DNA from: Candidatus Thiodiazotropha sp. (ex Gloverina cf. vestifex)
GTDB taxonomy: Bacteria; Pseudomonadota; Gammaproteobacteria; Chromatiales; Chromatiaceae
Direction of reading: 5' to 3'
Length of the DNA stretch: 5,910 nt
Assembly (NCBI GenBank): GCA_025656435.1
Contig: JAHXHT010000149.1
Coordinates: forward strand, 1-5,910
Part shown: positions 1-5,663 of the stretch, piece after piece
Position numbering within the stretch: the first letter of the stretch is position 1
How the letters are laid out: the number at the start of each line of letters is the position of its first letter
Made by a program: the position numbers and the translations under genes
Notes under the pieces: generated by a model
Told to the model about the DNA's origin: nothing
What the model saw: only the letters and a program-made list of their open reading frames with translations
Database searches by the model: none

Positions 1-2
1 CG

Positions 3-551
3 GAATCGTGGCGGACGCAGGACGGTCGGGGCATAACGGCTGTCGCGTTGGCGAGTCGATTTTGGGGACTCGGATGTCCCAAAATCTTTCGCGAGGTAGC
101 GACACGCTTGGGTTCTGCAACAATAGTTATGTCAGGGTCATTCGCGTCAATAAGCTATCTTAGTGTGTCGGATAATCCCGTCCTGGATCCTGCTGATCCA
201 GCCTACAATATTGCATGTGATCCTGATCCGGCTAATGCCAGTTTTGATTCAGATCCATCCACTCTCTGTGTTAATGGTGGTGAAGGAAATGTAGTAGTTC
301 AGATCAATGACGTGAATGGTCAGACATTACCTACAGGTACAACTATTTCATTTAGTGCAACTAATGGTGAAATAAAATCTCGTTCCTCTTTTACTATAAG
401 TAATACGACTTTCCCTCCACTTTCGATTGTAGTGAGAATCTCAGCAACGGATAACACAGATCCTGGTGATGATATTGGTGAACTCCAGTTAACAATTACA
501 ACACCGAAAGGTAATGAGACTTATTCTGATGCGATCAGAATTCGTGACTGA
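3..551 (+). CDS. C-terminal part of a putative surface protein with an Ig-like (Big-type) domain
   Basis: The frame is open to the left edge, so this is a 3'-terminal fragment. A TTG at 48 could be read as a start, but it lacks a Shine-Dalgarno and is followed by no signal peptide, so an upstream start outside the window is more likely. The last ~110 residues are rich in Asp, Thr, Ser, Asn and Gly and alternate hydrophobic and polar residues as in beta-strands. The pieces VVVQINDVNGQTLPTGT, ISFSATNGEI and LQLTITTPKG resemble bacterial Ig-like (Big_1/invasin-type) domains. An Asp/Pro-rich stretch (VLDPADPAY to FDSDPSTLC) carries two Cys that could form a disulfide outside the cytoplasm. Positions 121-550 are AT-rich (about 35-37% GC in sampled 60-base lines), whereas the first 60 bases are about 67% GC. 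The family assignment is inferred from composition and motif style. No membrane anchor or sorting signal is visible. The function is unknown, perhaps adhesion. Confidence 0.6.
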   Translation, partial: ESWRTQDGRGITAVALASRFWGLGCPKIFREVATRLGSATIVMSGSFASISYLSVSDNPVLDPADPAYNIACDPDPANASFDSDPSTLCVNGGEGNVVVQINDVNGQTLPTGTTISFSATNGEIKSRSSFTISNTTFPPLSIVVRISATDNTDPGDDIGELQLTITTPKGNETYSDAIRIRD

Positions 552-557
552 TATTGC

Positions 558-584
558 AGTAGGGGAGAGGTTTTCTCCCCTATT
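558..584 (+). terminator. Intrinsic terminator of the left-edge gene
   Basis: The arms AGGGGAGA (561-568) and TCTCCCCT (574-581) are perfectly complementary around a 5-base loop. T560:A582, a G:T pair and A558:T584 extend the stem outward. It lies 7 bases after the TGA of the surface-protein gene. The trailing tract is short (ATTT then A-rich), so termination may be moderate. The A-rich right flank would also supply a T tract on the opposite strand. Confidence 0.65.
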
Positions 585-610
585 TAAAAATAGTTCATGC
601 TCACAAGTCA

Positions 611-639
611 GTAATTAAATGGAGTTATCCATTTATTAC
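611..639. repeat. AT-rich imperfect inverted repeat upstream of mlaF
   Basis: The left arm is GTAA (611-614), one bulged T (615) and TAAATGG (616-622). The loop is AGTTAT (623-628). The right arm is CCATTTA (629-635) plus TTAC (636-639). This gives 11 base pairs with a single bulge, about 90 bases upstream of the mlaF promoter candidate. No T tract follows it, so it is not an obvious terminator. It could be an operator, a binding site for a dimeric regulator, or a remnant of a small element. The function is unknown. Confidence 0.5.
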
Positions 640-731
640 GCATAGGTTACAAAACGTTGAGTCTGATTCTCTGGAATACTGCTGCATCTGAATGAGTGGC
701 AACCAAGAGGCAGCGAAATTAGCTCTCATGC

Positions 732-760
732 TTGACGCTCATTCCAACCCTCGACAAAAT
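732..760 (+). promoter_or_regulatory. Candidate sigma70 promoter for the mla operon
   Basis: TTGACG at 732-737 matches five of six positions of the -35 consensus. After exactly 17 bases, CAAAAT (755-760) matches four of six positions of the -10 consensus. Transcription would begin near 767, giving a leader of about 30 bases before the GTG start of mlaF at 798. No better hexamer pair was found between 585 and 797. This is inferred from the sequence only. Confidence 0.4.
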
Positions 761-797
761 GGCCAGGATCTACAAACTAGGTCCACCGAGATTTACT

Positions 798-1613
798 GTG
801 AGTCAAAATCCTCCACTGATAAAGATCCGCGATCTCCACTTCTCCCGTGGTGATCGAGTCATATTTGATGGTGTGGATATTGATATCCCCCGGGGCAAAG
901 TCACTGCCATCATGGGTCCCAGTGGCACGGGCAAGACCACGTTGTTGAAACTCATTGGCGGCCAGCTAAGGCCCAGCCGGGGTACTATTGAAGTCGACGG
1001 ACTCAATGTGCATGCACTTTCGCGCAAGGCGCTCTTCAAACTTCGCATGCGAATGGGTATGTTGTTCCAGACCGGTGCACTGCTGACGGACCTTACAGTC
1101 TACGACAATGTGGCCTACCCGCTGCGTGAGCATACTGATCTGCCAGAATCGATGATTCGCCGGCTGGTGTTGATGAAGCTTGAGGCCGTGGGGTTGCGAG
1201 GTGCCAGAGATCTTTTGCCTTCAGCCCTGTCGGGCGGCATGGCGCGGCGAGTGGCGCTGGCCAGAGCGATATCATTGGATCCGATGATGGTGATGTATGA
1301 TGAACCCTTCACCGGCCAAGATCCGATCTCAATGGGTGTGTTGGCACAACTGGTCAGGCGTTTGAACGATGCGGTGGGGTTGACCAGCATTCTTGTCTCC
1401 CATGATGTGGAGGAGACCTCTGCCATCTCCGATCTTGTCTATGTCATCAATGGGGGCAAGGTGATCGAGCAGGGGACTCCCAATGAATTGGCCAACTCTT
1501 CATCGGCCTCCGTTCGCCAGTTCATGAGTGGGTTACCCGATGGGCCGGTTGGTTTTCATTATGATGCGCCTACGCTGGATGAGGATCTGTTGAGCATGCG
1601 GGGAGCCAGTTGA
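798..1613 (+). CDS. mlaF: MlaF, ATPase of the Mla phospholipid ABC transporter
   Basis: This is the cytoplasmic ATP-hydrolysing subunit of the MlaFEDB complex, which moves phospholipids between inner membrane and periplasm to keep the outer membrane asymmetric. In 271 residues it shows Walker A GPSGTGKT (40-47), Q-loop Gln in MLFQTGA (about 91), ABC signature LSGGMARR (144-151), Walker B MVMYDEP (164-170, catalytic Glu169) and switch His202. The family-typical AYPLREHT and the C-terminal extension SGLPDGPVGFHY, which in E. coli MlaF contributes to dimer and MlaB contacts, are both present. The GTG at 798 is preferred because it gives the family length (E. coli 269) and lies downstream of the promoter candidate, with a weak GAG 7 bases upstream. 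An ATG at 759 and a TTG at 732 are in-frame alternatives without a Shine-Dalgarno. The stop overlaps the mlaE start by one base. Confidence 0.93.
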   Translation: MSQNPPLIKIRDLHFSRGDRVIFDGVDIDIPRGKVTAIMGPSGTGKTTLLKLIGGQLRPSRGTIEVDGLNVHALSRKALFKLRMRMGMLFQTGALLTDLTVYDNVAYPLREHTDLPESMIRRLVLMKLEAVGLRGARDLLPSALSGGMARRVALARAISLDPMMVMYDEPFTGQDPISMGVLAQLVRRLNDAVGLTSILVSHDVEETSAISDLVYVINGGKVIEQGTPNELANSSSASVRQFMSGLPDGPVGFHYDAPTLDEDLLSMRGAS

Positions 1614-2392
1614 TGCTGGACATATTGGCCAGTTTTGGTCGAAAAGGTCTGGAGGCATTCGAGCGTCTGGGCAGAGGGCACCTGCTCTTTCTGCAGATAC
1701 TCGCCGGCATTACCAGTTTGCTGCCACGCCCGGGATTGCTGGTTGCGCAGATGCATAGTATTGGTGTGCGAACCATCACCATCATTGTGGTATCCGGGTT
1801 GTTTGTCGGCATGGTGTTGAGTCTACAAGGCTACTATGTACTGTCTCAGTTTGCCGCAGAGGACAGCCTGGGTGTGATGGTGGCGGCTTCTTTGGTGCGT
1901 GAACTCGGGCCTGTAGTGACAGCGCTGCTGTTTGCCGGTCGTGCTGGATCGGCTCTGACGGCGGAGATCGGTCTGATGAAAGCAACCGAACAGCTATCTG
2001 GCCTGGAGATGATGGCTGTGGATCCGGTACGCAGAATACTCACGCCTCGCTTCTTTGCTGGGTTTATTTCCATGCCGTTGCTAGCTGCCCTGTTCAGTGC
2101 CGTGGGTGTGATCGGTGGTTATTTCGTCGGTGTCGGCTTGCTGGGCGTGGATGAGGGTGCCTTCTGGAGTCAGATGCAGGCCAAAATTGACTGGGACGGG
2201 GATGTCATCAATGGTGTCATCAAGAGCCTGGTCTTTGGGGTTATCTGTACCTGGATCGCTCTGTTTCAAGGTTATGACACGCTACCCACTTCCACCGGTG
2301 TGAGCCGTTCCACCACGCGCACGGTGGTACACTCGGCACTGGCGGTGCTGGTGCTCGACTTTGTGCTTACCGCACTGATGTTTGGAGACTGA
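1613..2392 (+). CDS. mlaE: MlaE, permease of the Mla phospholipid transporter
   Basis: This integral inner-membrane subunit forms the lipid-handling core between the MlaF ATPases and the MlaD ring. It has 259 residues against 260 in E. coli. An amphipathic N-terminal segment (1-46) precedes hydrophobic stretches near 54-76, 88-108, 147-175 and the C-terminal ~70 residues. The MlaE/YrbE hallmark RELGPVVTALLFAGRAGSAL (96-115) is followed by TAEIGLMKATEQ and MMAVDPVRR, the cytoplasmic coupling region contacted by MlaF. The ATG at 1613 shares its A with the mlaF stop (TGATG). A strong GGGGAG at 1600-1605 sits 7 bases upstream, so translation is probably coupled to mlaF. MlaD follows after 3 bases. 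No anomaly is seen, and the family assignment is secure. Confidence 0.95.
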   Translation: MLDILASFGRKGLEAFERLGRGHLLFLQILAGITSLLPRPGLLVAQMHSIGVRTITIIVVSGLFVGMVLSLQGYYVLSQFAAEDSLGVMVAASLVRELGPVVTALLFAGRAGSALTAEIGLMKATEQLSGLEMMAVDPVRRILTPRFFAGFISMPLLAALFSAVGVIGGYFVGVGLLGVDEGAFWSQMQAKIDWDGDVINGVIKSLVFGVICTWIALFQGYDTLPTSTGVSRSTTRTVVHSALAVLVLDFVLTALMFGD

Positions 2393-2395
2393 TAG

Positions 2396-2872
2396 ATGAA
2401 TACAAGACAGCTGGAAGTTACCGTCGGTGCCTTTATGGCTGCTGGTCTGGTGACGCTGTTCTTTCTTGCCATGCAGGTGAGCAATCTGGCCAATATCACA
2501 ACCAGTGAAGGCTACGAGGTATCTGCACGCTTCGATAATATCGGCGGTTTGAAGGTGAGATCACCTGTCTCCATGGCGGGTGTGAGAATCGGTCGTGTGG
2601 TGAACATCGGTTACGATCAAAAGAGTTATGAAGCCGTCGTCACCATGCTCATCGAACCGGAATATAATCAGATTCCCGAAGATACCATTGCCAAAATCTA
2701 TACCTCCGGGCTGCTGGGAGAACAGTATATTGGTTTGGATCCTGGGGGCAGTCTCGAGAACTTCCAGCAGGGAAGCGAAGTTATGATAACTCAATCCGCA
2801 CTGGTGCTGGAGGAGATTGTCGGCCAGTTTCTCTTCAGGAAAGCGGAAGAGAACGCCGCGAGCCAGGAATAA
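2396..2872 (+). CDS. mlaD: MlaD, MCE-domain periplasmic ring subunit of the Mla transporter
   Basis: MlaD is anchored by one N-terminal helix and forms a hexameric periplasmic ring on MlaE that passes phospholipids through its central pore. In 158 residues it shows a transmembrane segment (about 10-27) and an MCE domain (about 38-120) containing FDNIGGLKVRSPVSMAGV and TSGLLGEQYIGL. A final hydrophobic helix, SALVLEEIVGQFLF, matches the pore-lining helix of E. coli MlaD. The E. coli protein has 183 residues; this one lacks most of the flexible tail after that helix, ending in a short charged AEENAASQE. The ATG lies 3 bases after the mlaE stop, with GGAG at 2384-2387. The next gene begins 3 bases after its stop, at the place where mlaC would normally follow. 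Confidence 0.94.
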   Translation: MNTRQLEVTVGAFMAAGLVTLFFLAMQVSNLANITTSEGYEVSARFDNIGGLKVRSPVSMAGVRIGRVVNIGYDQKSYEAVVTMLIEPEYNQIPEDTIAKIYTSGLLGEQYIGLDPGGSLENFQQGSEVMITQSALVLEEIVGQFLFRKAEENAASQE

Positions 2873-2875
2873 CCC

Positions 2876-3187
2876 ATGGCGACTGCCATTATCGAGCGTG
2901 ATGGCGCCTTTCATTTCCATGTGAAAGGCGAAATGACCTTTGCCACAGCCAAGCAGTTACTGAAGCAGTCGGAGGATTTGTTCTTTCAATCTCAGGATAT
3001 CGAGATAGGCCTGTCGCAGGTCACCGGAGCAGACAGTGCAGGGCTTGCCCTGTTGCTGGAATGGAAGGCAAGGGCAACCCAGCAGGGGGTTCAGATAGTG
3101 ATCAACGAAATCCCTGAGGGCATGATGTCGATTGCGCATCTTTGTCAGATTGAGCCATTGTTGCAGGATTTGACGTCGAAAAATTAG
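2876..3187 (+). CDS. mlaB: MlaB, STAS-domain subunit of the Mla transporter
   Basis: This small cytoplasmic STAS protein, in the family of E. coli MlaB (97 residues), binds MlaF and is needed for stable assembly and activity of the complex. In 103 residues it has the expected beta-alpha pattern: FHFHVKGEMTF near the N-terminus, then IEIGLSQVTGADSAGLALLL (42-61), then an amphipathic helix and a C-terminal helix. E. coli has DTGGLALLL with a functionally important Thr; here the equivalent position is Ser54 (DSAGLALLL), a conservative hydroxyl swap also seen at the phosphorylated site of anti-anti-sigma factors. Position in the operon favours MlaB over an anti-sigma antagonist. AGGA (2865-2868) lies 7 bases before the ATG, inside the end of mlaD. 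It follows mlaD directly, without mlaC. No clear terminator follows. Confidence 0.87.
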   Translation: MATAIIERDGAFHFHVKGEMTFATAKQLLKQSEDLFFQSQDIEIGLSQVTGADSAGLALLLEWKARATQQGVQIVINEIPEGMMSIAHLCQIEPLLQDLTSKN

Positions 3188-3226
3188 GTAAATAAGAAAA
3201 ATATTGCCTTAAATGACAATGAAGCC

Positions 3227-3255
3227 TTGAAAAATAGTGTGAATTGGGCTTGAAT
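3227..3255 (+). promoter_or_regulatory. Candidate sigma70 promoter for trxA
   Basis: TTGAAA (3227-3232, five of six matches to the -35 consensus) and TTGAAT (3250-3255, four of six) are separated by 17 bases. They lie in the spacer between mlaB and trxA. The start of transcription would be near 3262, leaving a leader of roughly 130 bases before trxA. No terminator hairpin with a T tract was found in 3188-3395, so read-through from the mla operon is also possible. Confidence 0.3.
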
Positions 3256-3395
3256 AACCTGTCTCGTCCAGAAGCCCCTCCCATTTATTCTGTTTTAAAA
3301 GTCTCATGGAGCCGTTCTGGATTCTTGGCAAGGCGCGTAGATGCAACCCGCAAACGCCCCGGTAAACTCCCAAAAAGTCGGAGATACTCAATCCA

Positions 3396-3722
3396 ATGAG
3401 TGAGCATATTGTTCATGTAACCGATGATTCCTTTGAATCTGACGTCCTTAAATCAAATGAGCCCGTATTGATAGATTACTGGGCAGAATGGTGTGGTCCT
3501 TGTAAGATGATCGCTCCAGTACTGGATGAGATCGCTACTGAATACACAGGCCGGCTGAAAATAGCCAAACTGAATATTGACGATAATCCCAATACGCCTC
3601 CCCGCTATGGTATCCGTGGTATTCCCACGCTGATGCTGTTTAAAAATGGCGAGGTCGAGGCAACCAAAGTGGGTGCCGTTTCCAAATCGCAGCTCGTCGC
3701 CTTTATCGACAGTAACCTATAG
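3396..3722 (+). CDS. trxA: Thioredoxin 1
   Basis: This is the general cytoplasmic protein-disulfide reductant, recycled by thioredoxin reductase and supplying electrons to ribonucleotide reductase, methionine sulfoxide reductases and other targets. In 108 residues the catalytic motif WCGPCK is at 32-37 (redox Cys33 and Cys36), the buried Asp27 precedes it, and the cis-proline loop GIPT has Pro77. The sequence TDDSF, AEWCGPCKMIAP and YGIRGIPTL are shared with E. coli TrxA (109 residues). The ATG at 3396 has GGAG at 3380-3383, spaced 12 bases, which is longer than ideal. It precedes rho in the same direction with a 170-base gap, the order known from E. coli. No terminator separates them, so co-transcription is likely. 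Confidence 0.96.
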   Translation: MSEHIVHVTDDSFESDVLKSNEPVLIDYWAEWCGPCKMIAPVLDEIATEYTGRLKIAKLNIDDNPNTPPRYGIRGIPTLMLFKNGEVEATKVGAVSKSQLVAFIDSNL

Positions 3723-3740
3723 ACAACTCAGGACTGGACG

Positions 3741-3892
3741 CGTTTTCACTACCCACCTATTTCCATCTCCAAACCAGATTCCGATAGTCCCGCGCCCCAG
3801 CCTGAATACTGAAATCACCGAATCTATTACGCTTGCCTAAGACGGCAACCATTCCTGATCACAATCCGAAAAAACACAATCTTTAAACCATT
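3741..3892 (+). promoter_or_regulatory. C-rich, G-poor rho leader; probable rut site
   Basis: By hand count the 152 bases between 3741 and 3892 hold about 51 C and 17 G (34% C, 11% G). Many pyrimidine-C dimers are spread through runs such as CACTACCCACCTATTTCC. No strong hairpin or T tract is present. A C-over-G bubble of this size in unstructured RNA is the accepted signature of a Rho-utilisation site. In E. coli, rho is autoregulated by Rho-dependent attenuation in its own leader, so the same role is inferred here. There is no ATG- or GTG-started leader peptide like rhoL and no convincing promoter in the spacer. Confidence 0.5.
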
Positions 3893-5149
3893 ATGAATCT
3901 GACTGAACTGAAGAAGAAGCCGGTAGCCGAACTGGCAGGTCTCGCCCGAGAAATGAAGATCGAGGGCATGGCCCGGACCCGTAAGCAGGATCTGATCTTC
4001 GCCATCCTCAAAGCGCATGCCAAGAAAGGTGAAAGCATCTTTGGTGATGGTGTGCTGGAAATATTGCAGGATGGCTTCGGTTTCCTCCGTTCGGCGGATA
4101 GCTCTTATCTGGCCGGCCCCGATGACATCTATGTCTCACCCAGTCAGATTCGACGCTTCAGTCTGCGTACCGGCGATACGATCTCCGGCAAAATTCGTCC
4201 GCCAAAAGATGGTGAGCGCTATTTCGCACTGCTCAAAGTGGACGAAATCAACTTTGACAAACCTGAGAATGCCAAGAGCAAGATTCTGTTTGAGAATTTC
4301 ACGCCGCTGTTTGCCAATAAGCGTTTCCATCTGGAGATCGGCAATGGCAGTACGGAAGACATCACGGCACGCACTATTGATCTTTGCGCACCCATCGGCA
4401 AAGGGCAGCGTGGCCTGATCGTTTCGCCGCCGAAAGCGGGTAAGACGATGATGTTGCAGAATATCGCGCAATCGATCACCCACAATCACCCCGAGTGTTA
4501 TGTCATCGTGTTGCTGATCGACGAACGTCCGGAAGAGGTGACAGAAATGGCACGCTCGGTGCGTGGTGAAGTTATCTCCAGTACGTTTGACGAGCCTGCA
4601 ACTCGCCATGTTCAGGTGGCTGAGATGGTGATTGAAAAGGCCAAGCGTCTGGTCGAGCATAAAAAAGATGTGGTTATCCTGCTCGACTCCATTACCCGAT
4701 TGGCGCGTGCCTACAATACGGTGGTGCCCTCTTCGGGCAAGGTGTTGACCGGTGGTGTCGATGCCAATGCACTACAGCGTCCCAAGCGTTTCTTTGGTGC
4801 TGCCAGGAATGTAGAAGAGGGTGGTTCGTTGACAATCCTTGCCACTGCGCTGGTGGAAACCGGTTCGCGCATGGATGATGTAATTTATGAAGAGTTCAAG
4901 GGCACCGGCAACATGGAAGTGCATCTGGATCGTCGCATCGCCGAGAAGCGGATTTTTCCAGCGATCAACATCAATCGTTCAGGTACCCGTCGGGAAGAGT
5001 TATTGATGAAGCCAGATGAGCTGCAAAAAATGTGGATACTGCGCAAGATACTCCACCCGATGGATGAACTTGCCGCCATGGAATTCATCTTCGATAAGCT
5101 GAAAGTTTCAAAAACAAATGATGAGTTTTTCGATGCCATGAAAGGGTGA
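3893..5149 (+). CDS. rho: Transcription termination factor Rho
   Basis: Rho is a hexameric RNA-dependent ATPase and 5'-to-3' translocase that binds C-rich nascent RNA and releases it from RNA polymerase. It has 418 residues (E. coli 419) and appears collinear with that protein. The N-terminal helical domain is at 1-47. The OB-fold primary RNA site is at 48-126, with the RNP1-like DGFGFLR. The RecA-type core has Walker A PPKAGKT (Lys184, Thr185), catalytic Glu211 in DERPEEVTEM, Walker B VVILLDS (Asp265), the Q-loop around SSGKVLTGGVDANAL, the R-loop EFKGTGN, and the arginine finger in NRSGTRREE. The bicyclomycin-contact residues around 180-185, 211 and 265-269 look conserved. The ATG at 3893 has no Shine-Dalgarno; the start is chosen from the exact family N-terminus MNLTELK. 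It is preceded by a C-rich leader and ends 28 bases before an intrinsic terminator. Confidence 0.98.
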   Translation: MNLTELKKKPVAELAGLAREMKIEGMARTRKQDLIFAILKAHAKKGESIFGDGVLEILQDGFGFLRSADSSYLAGPDDIYVSPSQIRRFSLRTGDTISGKIRPPKDGERYFALLKVDEINFDKPENAKSKILFENFTPLFANKRFHLEIGNGSTEDITARTIDLCAPIGKGQRGLIVSPPKAGKTMMLQNIAQSITHNHPECYVIVLLIDERPEEVTEMARSVRGEVISSTFDEPATRHVQVAEMVIEKAKRLVEHKKDVVILLDSITRLARAYNTVVPSSGKVLTGGVDANALQRPKRFFGAARNVEEGGSLTILATALVETGSRMDDVIYEEFKGTGNMEVHLDRRIAEKRIFPAININRSGTRREELLMKPDELQKMWILRKILHPMDELAAMEFIFDKLKVSKTNDEFFDAMKG

Positions 5150-5177
5150 TATGCCTCTAGCTGTATGATAGTTCTGA

Positions 5178-5207
5178 AAAAGGGGCCGAATGGCCCCTTT
5201 TCTCTTT
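5178..5207 (+). terminator. Strong intrinsic terminator after rho
   Basis: A ten-base-pair stem pairs 5178-5187 (AAAAGGGGCC) with 5192-5201 (GGCCCCTTTT) around the tetraloop GAAT. It is followed by CTCTTT. The GC-rich core, adjacent T tract and position 28 bases after the rho stop make this a textbook Rho-independent terminator. The symmetric A and T tracts would let it act on the other strand too. Confidence 0.9.
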
Positions 5208-5294
5208 GTGTACAGAGTGAAATTGAAATCGGGTATGCGAAGTTAAGTGCCCGTGAAAGCAATATTAATATTTCACATACACGAGGATAAGAGG

Positions 5295-5596
5295 GTAAAA
5301 AACATCACTTCTATCACTACGACCCTGTTGCTTTTCGGTTTTGTCGGTGCCCATTGACATGAGTTCCACCAGGCATTTGGTGGTAACCCAGATCTCTATT
5401 CAGAGATTGGCAGTTCAAAGTCACTACCAACAACCTCTAGTCGGGTGCTCGCGACTTCTATGCACCAGGTACAGATGATTTTTTTGCCACAGCGCTTGAA
5501 GATGTGGGTATTGCACACTGCCCAGTGATTGTACAAGTAGGCAGCCACGATGATTTTGGCAGCAGTCTTATTGATGCAGGGCATGATATTCGCTGA
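5295..5596 (+). pseudogene. Decayed gene for a small secreted protein
   Basis: No intact frame exists, but two adjoining frames look like one former gene of about 100 codons. AGGA at 5284-5287 lies 7 bases before GTA (5295), which is not a start codon and could be a GTG or ATG altered by mutation. Read from there, KNITSITTTLLLFGFVGAH looks like a signal peptide. A TGA (5355-5357) interrupts it, after which the same frame gives HEFHQAFGGNPDLYSEIG. Somewhere near 5436-5446 the reading shifts to another frame, giving ARDFYAPGTDDFFATALEDV and ending in SLIDAGHDIR at a TGA (5594-5596). Three separate lesions make sequencing error unlikely as the sole cause. An intact terminator follows. I do not recognise the family; the GNPDL motif after a signal peptide is its most distinctive trait. 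Confidence 0.5.
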
Positions 5597-5638
5597 TAAT
5601 CCAGAATAGCTATAGCCACAACGTTGGTGCTAAAAAGT

Positions 5639-5663
5639 GGTCTGCTTTGCGGGCCGTTTTTTT
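5639..5663 (+). terminator. Intrinsic terminator downstream of the decayed gene
   Basis: GGTCTGC (5639-5645) pairs with GCGGGCC (5649-5655), seven pairs including two G:T, around a TTT loop. After one G comes a run of seven T (5657-5663). It sits 43 bases after the last codon of the decayed gene, as expected if it once ended that transcript. The short loop and two wobble pairs lower the certainty. Confidence 0.55.

Noticed and set aside
2561..2920. Antisense frame of 119 codons opposite mlaD and mlaB
   Set aside because: It spans the junction of two certain genes on the other strand and shows no family features. It is a shadow frame.
3306..3365. Nineteen-codon ATG frame upstream of trxA as a leader peptide
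   Set aside because: It has no Shine-Dalgarno and no regulatory composition such as runs of one amino acid, and it does not overlap a recognisable attenuator.
3646..3840. Sixty-four-codon frame overlapping the end of trxA and the rho leader as a rhoL equivalent
   Set aside because: It begins inside trxA in another frame, and the part beyond trxA simply translates the C-rich leader into Pro/Ser/Thr-rich sequence.
4136..4660. Long antisense frame (174 codons) within rho
   Set aside because: It is the complement of a highly conserved rho core and shows no recognisable domain or ribosome site.
5261..5272. Palindrome AATATTAATATT as a promoter or operator for the decayed gene
   Set aside because: It is perfect over 12 bases but pure A/T, and no acceptable -35 hexamer lies at the right distance. 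It is too likely by chance to list.
5352..5363. In-frame TGA after the signal peptide as a selenocysteine codon
   Set aside because: The same frame also lacks a start codon and shifts later, and the TGA sits at the signal-peptide border with no redox motif nearby. Decay explains it better.
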